DNA of 64,000 nt from Hippopus hippopus (lineage: Eukaryota > Mollusca > Bivalvia > Cardiida > Cardiidae). The first letter of the stretch is position 1; every line of letters starts with the position of its first letter. Location: positions 21,517,881 to 21,581,880 of the forward strand of contig OX328096.1 of NCBI GenBank assembly GCA_946811185.2, given 5' to 3'. Shown one piece after another: positions 1-15,000 of the stretch. Below the pieces are notes generated by a model that was not told the origin of the DNA, made no database searches, and saw only the letters and a list, made by a program, of their open reading frames with translations. The translations under genes and the position numbers were made by a program.

Positions 1-98
1 AAGGTCTTCGACTTCATCTTGTGTCATGTTTTCTGTATTGCTAAAACATACACAACATGTCGCTTGTGTTGGTGGTGGTGGAGGTGATGTTGTCGTTC
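1..98 (-). CDS. exon 15 (partial): Pro/Cys-rich segment running off the window
   Basis: Acceptor TTGTTCTAG|GA opens a frame reading TTSPPPPPTQATCCVCFSN, then an acidic stretch TQDEVEDL that reaches the window edge. Phase matches the mucin exon donor (GG|A codon). A Cys cluster followed by a T-x-x-E-hydrophobic helix is, as far as I recall, a common C-terminal motif before a membrane segment in bivalve surface proteins. That is inference, since the rest is outside the window. Confidence 0.6.
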
Positions 99-3000
99 CT
101 AGAACAAAAAACGTTTTCGCACATTATTAAAAATTTACTTTACGCCGACAAATAACATGAATGGTGCATATTGAGATTTTCAAAGTTATTTCAGTGATAT
201 CAAGGCAACATGATTTCCCAGGTTACAATAGCACAAGGCTAGGGATATACAGTTCCGAGATACGCCGTAGATATATTTCCAGTTATTTCAACAGGTCAGG
301 TGAGGATAAGGGCCCGTAATGGCCAAATATTCTACACTGCATCGATATACTTTGTCTAGATTTAAAACGTAAACGCTTTCCTAATTAGCTAAACCATTTT
401 GTTAAGCCTATCAGAAATTGTGTCACTTTGAAGTTAAGAAAAAATTTGAGAGAACTAGACTATGAATGATCCTTAGAAAGGTTTTTTCTTATATAAAGCA
501 GAAGATACACTGACATCTTAGATATATTCTGCTCGTAGCATCTTCACTCACTTTGGTGCAACTATTTGGTTTCTTCTGTTGACCTAATACTTTCCTTTAA
601 ATCTATTGGGAGAGCAGATTGACACATCCTCTCAAGGCAGAAAAAAGCAAGATAATTTTTTCGTTGACTAATACGTTGGACTAGTAGACGTTTTACAAAA
701 GCTTGATCTAGAAAGACTGTCATATTCAAGAGATTTCAAACACTACAAACCCGCACTGCTTTCAGTCGTGACTGTTTGTACCGAAGTCGTCTGTTGTGTC
801 GTGGTTGTAGAAGTAGAAGAAGTTGTAGATGAAGATGTAGAACTTGTAGTTTGCGTCGTGTTCGCAGGGGGCAAAGACGTCAATGGAGCAGAACTTGAAG
901 TTGTTGTGGTTGGTTGTGCTGCAGTGGTGGATGTTGTGGTGGTATGTCCTGTGGTTTGTGTGCCTGAAGTAGTTAATGATATTGACGTTGGGGTTGATGT
1001 TGTGGTTGATTGTGTTGAGGTTGGTTGTGCTACAGATGTATAAAATGTTGTTGTTGGCGTTGGCGCAGTGGTAGAAGAATTTGTTGTTGTTATTGTGATG
1101 GTAGAAGTTGTGGTTGGTGTTGTTATAGAGGTTGGAGAACTTGTAGTTGGCGTTGGTGTAGTGGTTAAGGAATTTGTGCTCGGTATTGTAGTGGTGGTTG
1201 AAGAGGTTGTGGTTGGTGTTGTTGTGCTGGTTAAAGAAGTTGTTGTTGGGTTTGTTGTAGCCGTTGAAGAAGTTGGGGTTGGCGTTATTGTAGTAGTTGA
1301 AGGAGTTGAGGTTGGTCTTGTTGTGGTTGTTGAAGAAGTTGAAGCTGGTGTTGTTGTGCTGGTTGGAACTGACGTTGCGCCGGGTGTAGTAGAAGGATTT
1401 GGTTGTTGAGAAGTTAGTGATATGTTATTCGGAACTGTCATCGTGTAAGGCGGGTTATGATGAGGTGCAGTTGCTGTTCCTGTCGTGGTCGCCGTGGGTG
1501 TCTGTGTAGATGTTGCAGAAGTAATGCTTGAAGCTTGGAAATTGGATGTCGTTGTACTAGATGAAGTTGGTGAGGTTGTGCTCGTTGCCACCGTCAAAGA
1601 TGGCCCTGTTGTTGAAGTTGAAAGCACTGATGAATTTCCTAAAACAGAAGTTGGTAGAGCGGTCGTTATAGCTGAAGTAGGTTGTGTGGCAAACGTGAAG
1701 AAATGTAGTGCTGTAGTGGAATTGGTTACTGAAGAAACAGTCGTTATGTTAGAAGATGTAGATAATGGTGTCGCGGTGGAAGGCTCTCCATTGGACATAG
1801 CTGTAGGTAAAGATGGCGAGATGTTGGTCGACATATGTGAAGATATTTTGGCTGTTGAAGGAAATAGATTCTTAACTTCAAAAAGAAAGATAACGATGGA
1901 AACGACACAAATAAGTTTCATTTTACGAACAAAAAAAAACCTGATTTTTTTTCTTGCATGACACGAATGCATTTCGACCACAAAGTTACAGACAGCTCGT
2001 AAATACATTGATAAGTGTAGAACTTTATCTTACCAGCTAAAACACCTTTCATTAGCACAGTCTTAACTTGAATGTTTCAATTTTATCATTTCATGCGTGT
2101 GTCTGATCACTTCAATACTATTACTACTAAAGCTACTACTACTACCAACACGACCTCTGCCGCTACTACTACTACTATTATAGTTATTGTCATAATCATT
2201 ATCATAAGTAGTAGTGGTAGTAGTAGTAGTAGTAGTAGAAGTGTAAATAAAATGAAAAGATTTATTCAAAACCATAGCAGAATAGTGCTGGTTGATTACA
2301 ACAAAACGTTCAATCATTATTACAGATGTACGAGTACATACCTACGACGCAAACAGCAATTTCAACGTGAATAATGAGAAAGTCGTAGTTAGCGTCACTC
2401 GTGGGACTGTCAGATCTACCAATGATATTGTCAATACGGACCTCGTGACCTACGGTCTGAGTTGGATTGTAGTCCAAAGTTGTAGTTGAGTCATTAAAAA
2501 TAAATGTTTTGACATTTCCAATGCTGATATCGGCCGAAATTACATCACCTGCATTAAATATATTTAACATCAACGATAAAGACGTGTAAAAGGAGTAGGT
2601 TTGTGAAAGCATTATGGGAAAAAACAAAATGCATAATACCGACACTTTCTCCCTTTGTTATTAAGATGTCTGTTACTCTTTCGGAAACAAATTTAATTAC
2701 TCGAATAACCTTTAATTTGTCGTTTACAGATGCTTTCAGTATGGGTAGCATCAAAACTCTTGTAAATCATGTAAAGATCATTAAAACGGAAGTTAATAAT
2801 ATAATAGGAAATAATGTGAATGAAATAAATCCTGCACCAACTTTTTTGAAACATTTGACTGGTTTAAATCTTAAAGGTTATAATCGTTTTGGGACATATT
2901 TACTCATGTTTTAAAATGTTCTAAATTCAAAGAACATTTTTCACTCATGATTTTAAATATTCTAAATCCAAAGACTAGTCCATCTTATTAGCTAAGACGT

Positions 3001-6000
3001 CAGTCTCAGCCAATCAGATGGTTGATATAAGAATAAAGATTTAGACTTGAATCTAGACTTGGTTAGTAAATACGGTCCAAGTTATTTTCCGGTGACAAAG
3101 TATCCTGTGTTACAGATGTACCTCCCTCTACCCGATACTGTGCAAAATATGCCCTGTAAAAGCCACTGGCCGCTTACCGGATGAACATAATCAGTAAACT
3201 ACAAAATGAAGGTAATAGACAACAAAGCCAATGTATTTGAAAATGAAACAAAAACCAGGCCTATCGATTTTTGTCGTCTTTTAATACGTGTATTGCAGAG
3301 CGCTTTTTAAGAACTTTGCATTAGCATACTAAAAGCCATGCGCGGTAAAAAATGTGGTTCAATGCATCTACAGAAAGTATCCGCCGAGATCAACTTGCGC
3401 AGTCCGTGTAGATTGACCTGGGTCAAAACTTTTTGCTATCGGTCAATTTTCTGCGTGTCAAAGAACCAGCCAATTTCATGATTCGGTTGTAAGACTTAAT
3501 TGATTTTCTGAATTTATAACCATGTGATGATTTACTTGGTGTAGCTCTATTAGATCACGGAGACACACTAAACCGGCTATTTCTAGACCTCTCCTCATTT
3601 ATACTCTTACGCATGTCAGTCCTTTCGCTGATTTCGAACTTCCCGAAGACCAGAATTCAGTATAGGCATGAAAATAGCCTTCGAATACAATTCTTAGATC
3701 AAGTTCTTGTCTTTTTATTTTGCTCCAAATTTCGGAAGCCGTAGACAAACGTTCCTAGACATAAATACACACAGCCTTGTAGACAAGCAAATTTGATTGT
3801 TTGATTATTTAAATGGTGTTTTACGCGCTTTCAACATTATTCGTTATATCATGGCTACAGCTCACATATTCATGTATGTCCTGAGTTTCACAACTACTTA
3901 GCTAAGACTCTGAAGTGTCTTGCCCGAGGACACTCCCACGAAACACCCAGTACTTCCATCAAAGCTCTAACCCGGGGCCTCCAAGTTACCAGTCTTACAT
4001 TTTACCACGTAGGACCCCCCGGCAGACAAGCAGACAAAGACTCTTACCTCGTATAGAAACTCGCTCAACCTCGACGGGTGTAGAATTTTCACTCAGCTGT
4101 ATAACGATGTATGGGTCTTCGAACCTATGTAGGACTAGTCCTGGTCCCCCGGGTCTGAGATACGTGACAGCCCTGACTGGGTGTGGAATCCAGTACCAGC
4201 TGACATTAGCTGTTGCCAGTATCATGTCAGTTATGTTGGTAGTGTAGCACGGTGAATAGAGATTAAACTCTGCATAAAAATGACAAACTCTGAGAATAAG
4301 ATCAATGAATTATTTACGCCATGCTCCCTGAAAAGGGGGTAGGGAGGGGGCTTAATACATCTGCAAAGAGTATCGACCCATGTCCGCCTGCGCAGTCCGC
4401 GCAGGCTGACATGGGTCGATACTCTTTGGTATTCGTCAGTTTTCTGCATGTCCAGGGACCATTTCACATCAGGAGTCAGTCGTTTGTTAGACATATTAGA
4501 CATGATAAAGATTTTATGGATCAACAAGTCTAAAGTTTCGCCGTATGGTAAAGAGGTCAGGTCAAGTCAGTAAACAACAGAGAGCTCTCCCGGGTAGCTC
4601 AGTGGTTAGCGTATCAGACTCATGACCTGGGGTGAGAAAGCCAGGAAACACATGCATAGGTGCACTGGCCGCAGTGATATGACCTTAGCTGTTAAAACGG
4701 CATTAAACTCCAATACAATCAATCAACAATCAACTTAACAACATAGTATCTGCCTCGCTTATTCATTTTCCTTTTTACCAAACGACAGAATTTAGACGTG
4801 TCCAAATTGAAAGCATTTGCAATGACAAAATAAGATTTTAATGTGTCTGAAAATTCGAAAATTGGTTTTGGAAGGGCAGAAAACATTTGATGGAAAAGGA
4901 ATAAATGCTAGTTGCCAGCATTTTCTTCTCGTCCAAAAATGTTTTAAAAAGGCTCCTTTCTCAAGGTCATTAAACGTCGGGGTTGTGGGGTAAAGGGGTA
5001 CGTGAATCTTGATAAAAAAGTAAAAAAAAAATGAAATTCAAAATTGTACCAGAGATAGATCTACGTGCAATTAAAAAAAAAACCCTTACCATAGATAACA
5101 CAACCTTGTAGGACAAACTCCACCCGGTTAACCTTCGAGGATAGACTGCCGGTTGGATTTGTCGCATTCATGACAAAAGATATATTTCTTGCGCAGATAT
5201 TTGGTATGTATATCACGTGAGAACTGCTTCCTGTGACATTTGACATAGATTGCTTATCATATGTCTGATGAGTCGTATTCCCCGTTCCTATAGCAACACA
5301 CAAGCTATCCGTTTCAACAGCAGTATGAACCATCGTGTCTACGCTCGCTGTAAGCTTTATCCTTTGTAGAATGTAGTATCGGTGTGTTTCATACGGAACT
5401 GTTAAGTTCACGACACCGGTTGACATTTCTGGGAAAGGTATATCGTTCCAGTAAGTAGTATAAGTGGCCGACTCGTTCATTTGTTTGATGTTGACCCAGG
5501 TATCAGGTACAGCCGTAGCGTTTGACAGAACTTCCATCGGGTGACACTCGTCTACGTAAAACATTGTCAAGAAATATAGGTTGGAGATCCATGACTGACT
5601 ACAAAGCATATTCTAATGCCATTGTCAAATCAGAACTATAGAAACTAGAGGCTTTCTATATTGAGGTATGCTCCGTGAAAAGGGGATTTAGCGCATCTGC
5701 AAAAAGGTTCGACTCAGGTCAGCCCGCGCAGTCCGCGCAGGCTGACCTGAATCGAAACTTTTTATTTATTCTTTGGTAAAGTTTCTATACCTGTTAATAT
5801 CCATCGATCATTCTACCTTAAGATTAAGTCGCTTGCTTAACAAATTTGATTTTCTAAATTCAAATTATGTGATCATTTTTTTTTTTTTTTTTGTATAATG
5901 TATCACGGAGATGCACTAAGCCCCCTCTTGTCAGAGCATAGCTCATACCTGTTTCACATATATATTATATAAATATGCAATATTTCTTCTATAAAACGTA

Positions 6001-9000
6001 TTTCTTGAGTACACAAAGAAATTGCCTTATTGCAGCAATCGTCGTCTGCGGATGCTTGTAATATATGGACAACTTTAGAATTTAGTTGTCTAGTAAAGGG
6101 TTTTATATTTTGATATTTACTGCAAGCTGGGAATTTAGCTACGTAAAGATTCATATTCTTATGGCTGCCATTAATCGATAATATTTACGGATGTAAACTT
6201 ATTTAGATAAGATACTGTTGAAATTAACTGAAATATTAATTTCCCTTAATGGTATGATAGAAAGAGAAATCGATTGATTGAATTTGCGTTTATTTATCGT
6301 CGCCACCGGTTGCCCATATGGGCGACACTTCCTGAAGGCTGTTAGTATTGTTACAGGGGATAGTACAGATACAGGATGAAACCCATGCTAAGTCACGCCT
6401 GGTTCTGTAACGTGCTCGGTGTATAGCATCGTCACAGGGGACCTCGCTTTAACGTTCCATCCGAAAGGCTATTAGTAATTTTAGATGGCTAGCCGTGGGA
6501 ATCGAACCCACACCCTCCAGTGGTCCGAAACATCACGTTCACGAGTCTTACGCTCTACCTATTGAGCTATGCGGGCTGGTCCAAAAAGAAAAAAGAAAAG
6601 GAAAAAGAAATCGATGGAAAAAGTGAATAAATTTTTATCATACGAGTAAATGGTGAAATACTGACCGTTTGTCCAGTGTCCGACAACCTGCAAATACTTG
6701 GCTGTCACAAAAGTATCTGTTGAGAAAAAATGCATAACACATTTTAATACCCCCACTCAACTCAACTCAACTCAACATTTTATTCATATTATAGGCCTCT
6801 GGCCCAAAATACATATATATATATATACAAATATAACATGTATAGGTCCCTTGACCCTTTACAGTCATCACATACAGACATATGTGTTAATCCTCATCCT
6901 GTCAGATGACTAAAATAGAGTTTTCAATTCGATAATCAGTCCAGACATTGATGTTTCGAAGTTTTGTTTTAAGGAATAATATCTCCTTATCGCATAGTGC
7001 AGATCCATGATCAAACAGCGCGTTCTGTGCAGTCTGATCCTGATCTACACTGTCCGCTAAAGGTCTTAATTTCCACTGTATATTGTTTCTAGAATCATGA
7101 AGTTTATCAATTTAACTAAATAGCCTTATGTCAACAAGGTTTATGCAAAGGAAAAAAAAATCAGTAGCACTTCCTCCTTATCATAGAAACGTTCTTAATA
7201 AAACTGAACTGAGTGTTATTTTTCTGAATGTAAAGAAAAATAGTTATGAGACAATGTCACGAGGTAAAATGTTAAACCTTTCATCTGTTAAATTTATTAA
7301 AGGAAACATTCCAACAGAAAAAAAAAAACGTTACAGGTTCATGATATTAACTGGTGAGAAATATCTCAATATTAGATAATCGATAGTGCAGATCCAGGAC
7401 CAGGCTGCAATTTCTTTGCAATCTGATCCTGATCAGCACTACTCACTATAAATTATGAGTTTTGCTAGGTAGTGCAAGGTTTGATCTGTAGTGCTATTAC
7501 TCATAATCTATTGTAATATAAACTCTTGTTTACATAGATACAATGATTTTGAAGTATGACAGTTAACAGAGCTCATTTATGAAAAAAAAAAACATTTTTT
7601 TAACAAAGATTATAAAAGATTATACTAAATAAAGAAAAATCACTCAGCAGCAATTCACTCTTTTATAACAATATTCTTTCCATTGATTTCCTATACACTG
7701 TATTGGATAGTGCAGACCCAGAATCAGACTGCAAGTTTTATGCAGTCTGATCCCGATCTACACTGTTAGCAAAGGTACTGTAGGTCAAACTAAGTAGCTC
7801 AATGGTTTATCAGAACTGTTATTTCTCACAATCTAATTTAATATGAAATGTAGTTTATATATATAGAATGGTTTTAAAGTATAATAGTCATTGGAGCTCA
7901 TCAAGTTTTCAATCTTTAGAAATGGTCTAAGGAATCTTTATGCTAAAAAGATAAAACTCACTCAGCAGCAGTTATCTCTTTTGTAACAAAAATTTTACCT
8001 TTGCATAGGCAGCTAACTCGAAACCTCATAAAATTGAAATTCTCTGAATGCTTTCAGAATGGGCTTGTATAAAACAATGTCATGAGGTTAATAACAAAAA
8101 TTCCACCCTTGAAAAGGCAGCCAACTTGAAACCAAATAAATTGAAATCTCTGAATGCATTCAGAATAGACTAGTATGAAACAATGTCATGAGGTGAATAA
8201 GTTTTTCCATAATCTGCCTAATAACTTCAAGAAACATTCCAGCCAACTTGTCACACACAAAAAAAGAAAGTTTAATTTTTAAACTTATCGTATAAGAAGA
8301 ATTATCTCCTTTTCAGAAAGTATAGACCCAACTTCACACTGCACATGCTGTGCAGACCGATCTTGACCTAAACTAGCCGATTAAGTACCATGAGTCACTC
8401 CCAGCAAAAAAGGGCTAATCAGTAGTATCGCTACTAGAAAAAAAAAGCTAAAAGAAGATACTTAGATTTCTGTGGTTGGATATTCACAAAACCATACAAT
8501 TTTCAATCAATACAAATAGCCTTTTGTAGACAAAATCTGTACTAAAGAGGCAAAAACTACTCCACAATTTTTCCCTCCTCTATCACAGTCTCCTACATGT
8601 ACCTTTGAAAGACAACAACCTGCATGGATTGGGTGCTACAATAAATTGAATGCAATTAAGTACCAGTATAAAAACAAGTGTGAAAACCTTGTCATTTGGT
8701 AAAAAGGCAACCCTTAATCTGCCATATAAAGCAAGTGGGATTTTCCAGTCTATAGCATGAGAAAGCCCTTACATTACACTATCATAACTATAATGTGGGT
8801 AAGAAAATCTCCCTATTGCACAGTGCAGAACCAAGACCAGATTGCAGGTTCTTTGCAGCCTGATCCTAGTCTACATGTGTTTGGCTGTCACTGGGTTAAT
8901 AGGTTGTCTTATTACTTCTAATTCACTGTCATATAAAATGTAGCAGTCGTCGATACATAAATTTTTATGATACAATAGTCAGTTGAGCTCATGAAGCTAT

Positions 9001-12000
9001 CTATCTATGGAGATGGCCACCTGTAAACAAAATCTGTGCTAATGGGAGAAAAAAAACCCTATAACAAAATTTATTAATAATGTCATGCATTAACCACCCT
9101 GACGGAAAGGGCTTCTGTCCAGCATTTCCTCCTTTCGATACGATGGCTTTTTTTTTTTTCAAGCACAAAATTTCATCAATTGAACCTCACTTGATTTGGC
9201 ATCTGTAGATAAGTACTTTCGATTTGGATGAGTTCAAAATTGTGTCGTCTGGTAAAGAGTTCACATAATTTACTAATATCATGTAATTTTATGGGTTTCT
9301 AATTTCTAAATTAATGAAGAAAAAACTGTGGACAAAACCGAAAGAACTCCAATAATTCATCAACTTATTTTTTTTAATCCTTAGGCTGCTAAGCGCGACT
9401 TATTGACCTTTTGCGGACAGTGTAGATCAAGATCAGCCTGCACAGAACGTGCAGTCTGATCTTGGATCTACACCGTCCGATAAGGAGATATTATTTCCCA
9501 CAACATAACTTTGAAATAGCAATATTTTGGTTTTTACTATCGAATTGAAAATTTCATTTTAGTTATTTAGCGGGATAAGGGTTAATATTTGTGCTCTTGT
9601 TTATTGGGCATTCTTTTTTCTTAACATTTTACCTGTAATGATTGTAAGGTTGACTGTATAAGCATCTGGATAGCTTTTCAGGATCTCTACCTTTAGACAT
9701 CTTACCGGTGTTGGGTATAAAGTCTGAACTGTGTTCCCGTTAAATACCTGCAACAAACATTATCGTTGAGTTGTTTCTATGTATTTTGGCCATGCTCTAC
9801 CCCATCCACTATTATGGCGGAGGTAAATGTCGCACAACCGTCAACAAAACGTATTGCTGTTTTTCATACAGTCGTGGTTCACATTAAGTCCAGAAAGAGT
9901 TGAGCCATGCTCTGTGAAAGGAAATTTAATGCATCTGCCAAAAGTATCGACCGAAGTCAGTCATTGCTCAGTTATTTCGTGTTAGTCCTAATTAACTAAA
10001 AGAGTGTTCAAGCGTTGAATTTTGATATCGTTTACCCAAATTAAATTCACTTTCAAAGTTATATCGATAAGTTAATGTCAGTTCTTAATTGCTATAATTA
10101 TCTAACGATCTTTCACTTCGCTGTCAACAATTCCAAAGTGGCACCAGTTCACTAGTTAAAGGTCACATGACTACGTTGCTATAAAAATTGAAATATTGCC
10201 AAGAATTCATAGAAAGAGGAAGCCTGTTATCAGCGTCAAATTTCCATCATGTTTACAGTTACGTTGGAGTTTCTTTTATCATAGCCAATCAAAACCCACG
10301 ACATAAGGAACACATAAAGTGCCATAATGGCTGCTCAATGCAATCATAAGATAATAATTTTGAGAAAATCAAGTTCGAATTCACTCTAATTATATTTTCT
10401 TATTACAAGGTAAAATTCAATTTAGATTTCTATGTATTGGATTTATTGATTTTGTGGCATAAAGAAAACGATAGTGTGTAAGGCTAGGATTACAGCTTTA
10501 TATCGGAGTAAAAACAGTGAGAATGTGTAAACAAGTCAAACCATGCTATCACATTTTTTGGGATTACTGATAACGTGAATTTCATCCATTAGCGTCTAAT
10601 CATCCTATAAACTAATTGGCTCCTGAGACAGACTAGCAAAGTACACATTTCAGTAATTTCAGTCCTTTGATTTTTTTTGGGGGGGGGGTGGGGGGGTGGG
10701 GGCAAATCAAAGTACTGAAAGCACTGAAATATTTAAATTTTTAAATTTCATTGTTTATCCTAACTAAATATGGAAAATCAACATCAATAAAGACTTGATA
10801 CATAAATATGAGCCATGCTCTGACAAAAGGGGGCTTAATACATCTCCGTGATCCATGGTACCAAGCTAGCCATCACATACTTATGGATCCATAATATCCA
10901 CTTTTTTTTAACAACCAACTTGATCATGAGATAGACTTGTCCTTGGACATATAGAAAATTGACCAATAGCGAAAAGTATAGACCCAGGTCAGCCTGCGCG
11001 GACTGCGCAGGCTGACCTGGGTCTATACTTTTCGCAGATGCATTAAAGGTGGGTAATTAGATTTTTCACATCTCACCAAATAAATATATATATATATCAC
11101 TGAAATTTATATGAAAAAAACAATACAAATCATCAATAATTAAGAATCATAAAATTAAAAAAAAATTTTTTTTTGATGGTGTTCCCTTAAAAGGCTACGT
11201 AGCCTCTTAAGGTATTTTTAGATTTCGCGCCAGAAATCAAAAAAGCATTGTGGGAATATCAAGTGACTGGCACGTGACTAATGACCCTTAAATTCCATAA
11301 CATAACAAAAATGTAATTATTTTCCAATAATGTCTTCTTCGGACGCTATGTTTGAAGCTTTGTCTGTGTATTTCCGGTATGTAAATGAGCGAGTTGCTCA
11401 TGTAAAAATAGAACGTGTTTCCCATCGGTGTCGACCTGAGCCGTAGTAAATCTCTAAGTTCTCTTGTTGTCGGATGGTTTTCGACTACTGGGGTTTTATG
11501 AATGAAAATTAAAAGGCTGTGGGAGTATAAGGATGATTTTTTTTTTGTATTTTGTAAAATTTTCGTCCCAAAATCTGAAGGGCCACTTTTAAGCCTCCTT
11601 TTCACAGAGCATGGCTCATATATATGAGCCATGCTCTAGCAAAGGGGGTTTAATGCATCTCCTTGAAGCATAAAGGTTATCGGAAAAAAGCGGTTACGCG
11701 TTGCATTCTATTTTTTCGGTTATATATACTGATGTTTTCATAGTTAATAGGCTCCAAGACGCATTATGTTGTCAGCAGGAGATAAAGTTAACCAAACGAG
11801 CAAGAGTCTGATAAGTATCATCGGCCGACACCCGGTAGCTCAGTCGGTAGAGTACAGGACTTGAGAAAAGGGGGTCACTGGTTCGATTCCCGGCTCGGCC
11901 AATTTCTTTCCGATGATTGATGATAACACGTTAGTCATTGCGACAGGATTCATTCCTCTCTCACCACTGTCCATTGTTTCGACGATGGTTATGTTGGAAA

Positions 12001-15000
12001 GCAGCCAGTTGCTTATAAAGAATATTGTGCGTAGTACTGGTAAAAGAAACTACAGGAAAGCTTAGATTGGTGCACTGGCCGCCACGATATAACTGAAATA
12101 ATGTTGAAAACGGCGTTAAACACTATTCAATCAATCATTTAATCAATAAGTACCATCAATTTCTAAAAGTTACTGAACCTTGCACCGACTTTTTCATGTG
12201 GAAAAGTAGCTATAGGCTTGCAATAAATGTTTAATGTAGTATAGTCAAAGGGAAACATAAAAAAAAAACCGCATTGATAGAAGCAAAGACCTTCTGTGAA
12301 ATACATGAAAAAAGGCATGGACACTTTGGTTTGAGTAGCAGTCTGGCAAAAGGGTATTTATTGTATAGATCTCCGTAATGCATTACATCAAGCAAGTAAT
12401 CATATAATTATGGATTCATGAAATACATTTTGTCTAACATTGGATTGAATCACGAGATAGACTGATCCTTTGACACGCAAAATTATTGACCAATAGCAAA
12501 ACGTATCGACCAAGGACGGCCTGCGCGAACTGCGCAGGCTGTCCTGGGTCGATACTTTTTGTAGATGCATTAAGCCCCCTTTTCGCAAAGCATAGTTCAT
12601 TCTATTTTACCTGTGGAGAGCCAAGTCCCTCTCCGTAATGTGTAAAGTTGCTGTGCGGCCCACATCCCTCGGCAACTTGTAATCCTAACATATAGGGTAC
12701 GTCCGGGTAGCCGACAAATTTGACCTTGGTAATAAAGTATCGCTGTCCTAGATTGTGCTAAAATAAAATGTGAATAAAGTTTAAAACCATCGCAGAATCT
12801 TTTGATTAGCAATTAAAGCAAAATTTTCATGCAAACTTTTCTTTACATTATGATACCTTTGAGTCATGCTTTGTGAAAAGGGGTTTTAATGCATCTGCAA
12901 ACAGTATCGACTCAGTTCAACCTGCGCAGTCCGCGCAGGCTCACACGGGTCGATTTTCTTTTCTTTTTTTCGATCAATTTTCTGAATGTCCAAGGACCAC
13001 TCTACCTCATGAGTTGGTTATTTATGGATTTTATGGATCCATGATTATGTAAAGACTTGCTTGGTATTATGCTTCATGGAGTTGCATTAAACCCCATTGC
13101 CAAACCATGGCTCATTTACAAGTCGAATTAAACTTTTTTTTTAAACACTAAAAGGGCAAGGTGAATAGAGATTTAAAATCGAACATCATCCTTTATTGTA
13201 CCTCTCGGCCATTATTTACTTTCACAAATGATAGGTCTCAGAGCGTAGACAACAGCTGCAGCTACATATTTAGGCAGTTTTTCAGGACAAAATGGCCCTG
13301 TCTGGTATTCCCCTTGATTTACATGTAACACAATTCTGGAGGAGTGATATCCGTTCTTTTTTCTTATGAACTGCTGAGAAGAAGTTATTCCCTTCTTATA
13401 CTGTTGTGATGCTTAAAACAATGCAAAAGCATAGCCACACCTACTGACATGTGCATGTAACGTTTACCCAAAGGTATTATCTTTCTTTACTATTGGATAC
13501 AGAAACAAAGAAAAAGAATATTAACCTCGTAGGGTGATTTTTAGAATCAGAAATGTAGGCGTTGAAAAAATAATCATAATCTTTTGGTTCGATCACCACT
13601 GGCGGCTTTGGTCAACTGAGATTATCCATGGACAAGAAACAACAGATCCCCAGTCTAGCAATGGTGAGGACTTGAAACAAGAGGGGGCGATTGGACGAAT
13701 CCCCAGCTCGGCGAAGTTCTCTCCGAGGACTGATGATACTCATTGCTACATGATTCACTCCTCTCTTACGATTGATGATTATTTCCACTATAATTATGTT
13801 GAAAAGCAGTCACTAGCTTGGAAAGGATATTGTGCGAAGCACTGGTAAAAAACCTCAAGGAATGCATTGATAGGTGCACTGGCCACCTTGATATAACTAA
13901 AATAATATTGAAAACGGCGTTAAATACCAAACATACAATCAAACAAACAACAAGAAAAGACATAAATAAGCTCATTGAGTCTTGTGACATAATTGGAAAA
14001 CGGTAGAAAACTACTTTCAACCTCAAACAAATAATGCATCATCGTGATGCATCATTCGAAGTAAGTATTCGCATAATTATCGATCTATAAAATCCATATG
14101 ACTGTATTTCTTAGACATGTAATTGGAGAAGGGGAATGGCCGTACCTAAGTTGTGAGAACTTGTGGCCAGACCCCTTTACCAATGTACATGTATCATTCT
14201 ATGTTCTTTAAATTCTGTTGTTTGTATCGCCTATGTGAGCATGTATATAACATGGCAATAAAATATGTTTAAACTAAACTATAAAATCCATTTCGTTTAA
14301 CGACCTACTACATCATAAGCTGGAATGATCCTTGGACATGCAGAAAATTTACAAATAGCAAAAAGTTTCGACCTATGTCAGCCTGCGCAAACAGCGCAGG
14401 CTGACATGAGTCGATACTATTTGCAGATGCATTAAGCCCTCTTTTCACAGAGCATGGCTCAATCTTTCCGACGCCAGAGCATGCCTTTGAATAAAACAGT
14501 TTTACTTACATAATTATATTGTACATATATACCCGTTGAAATCATGATTGTTGTATGAGTGTTTGTGCTCAGGTTGTTCAGAAATGAATTAATCTGTCCT
14601 GAAATAAACAGTAAGACCTTGTTAATTATAAATTTATACTGGAAATGACAAATGCATTTACTTAGTTGGTTGTTAGTTGTCATAATAACCCTTTTCATAA
14701 ATATTGAACGTCAAGAAAGAAAACGTTAAAGGTAATCAGTGTGTGTAAAGATGCTAAATTATCGTAATTGCTAAGTTTTCTTACCTTAAACATTTTTCCT
14801 TGAATACACTAGGGTTGGATCACGTAATCTTTTAACTTAGAAACGGCTATTTCTGGCGCTAAAACTTGTAACATTTTTCATTGTTTAAACTTATTCATTT
14901 CATAAACTGATAATGAAACTAATTCTACAACTTGTCTCTATCACTCTCGATGGTTGCTTCCTGGGATCCTTAACCAATACTCGAAATATGATGTTGGTGG

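Larger units (their letters stand above)
5552..9632 (-). other. intron between exons 11 and 12, no gene
   Basis: It contains the family A copy at 5665, the SINE at 6270, a short (AT)n near 6815 and several weak family C hairpins spaced 300-600 bases apart between 7.0 and 9.5 kb. That spacing, with similar phrases around each (AAACAATGTCATGAGGT, CACTCAGCAGCA), suggests an old tandem duplication of a ~450-base block. No coding exon was seen. Confidence 0.55.
9748..12610 (-). other. intron between exons 10 and 11, no gene
   Basis: It holds a family A copy, single family A ends, a G-run (about 10678-10702) flanked by the inverted words AGTCCTTTGATT and AATCAAAGTACT, and the full-length SINE at 11829. 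No exon was recognised. Confidence 0.55.

Noticed and set aside
768..1961. Long plus-strand open frames rich in Val and Glu
   Set aside because: They are the complement of the Thr/Ser-rich mucin exon; the low-complexity coding strand leaves the other strand free of stops.
3915..4247. 110-residue plus-strand open frame
   Set aside because: It runs through a SINE-like element and has no similarity to known proteins or splice context.
11829..11902. tRNA gene
   Set aside because: Boxes A and B are present, but the anticodon arm is broken and the sequence continues into a SINE body with a simple-repeat tail.
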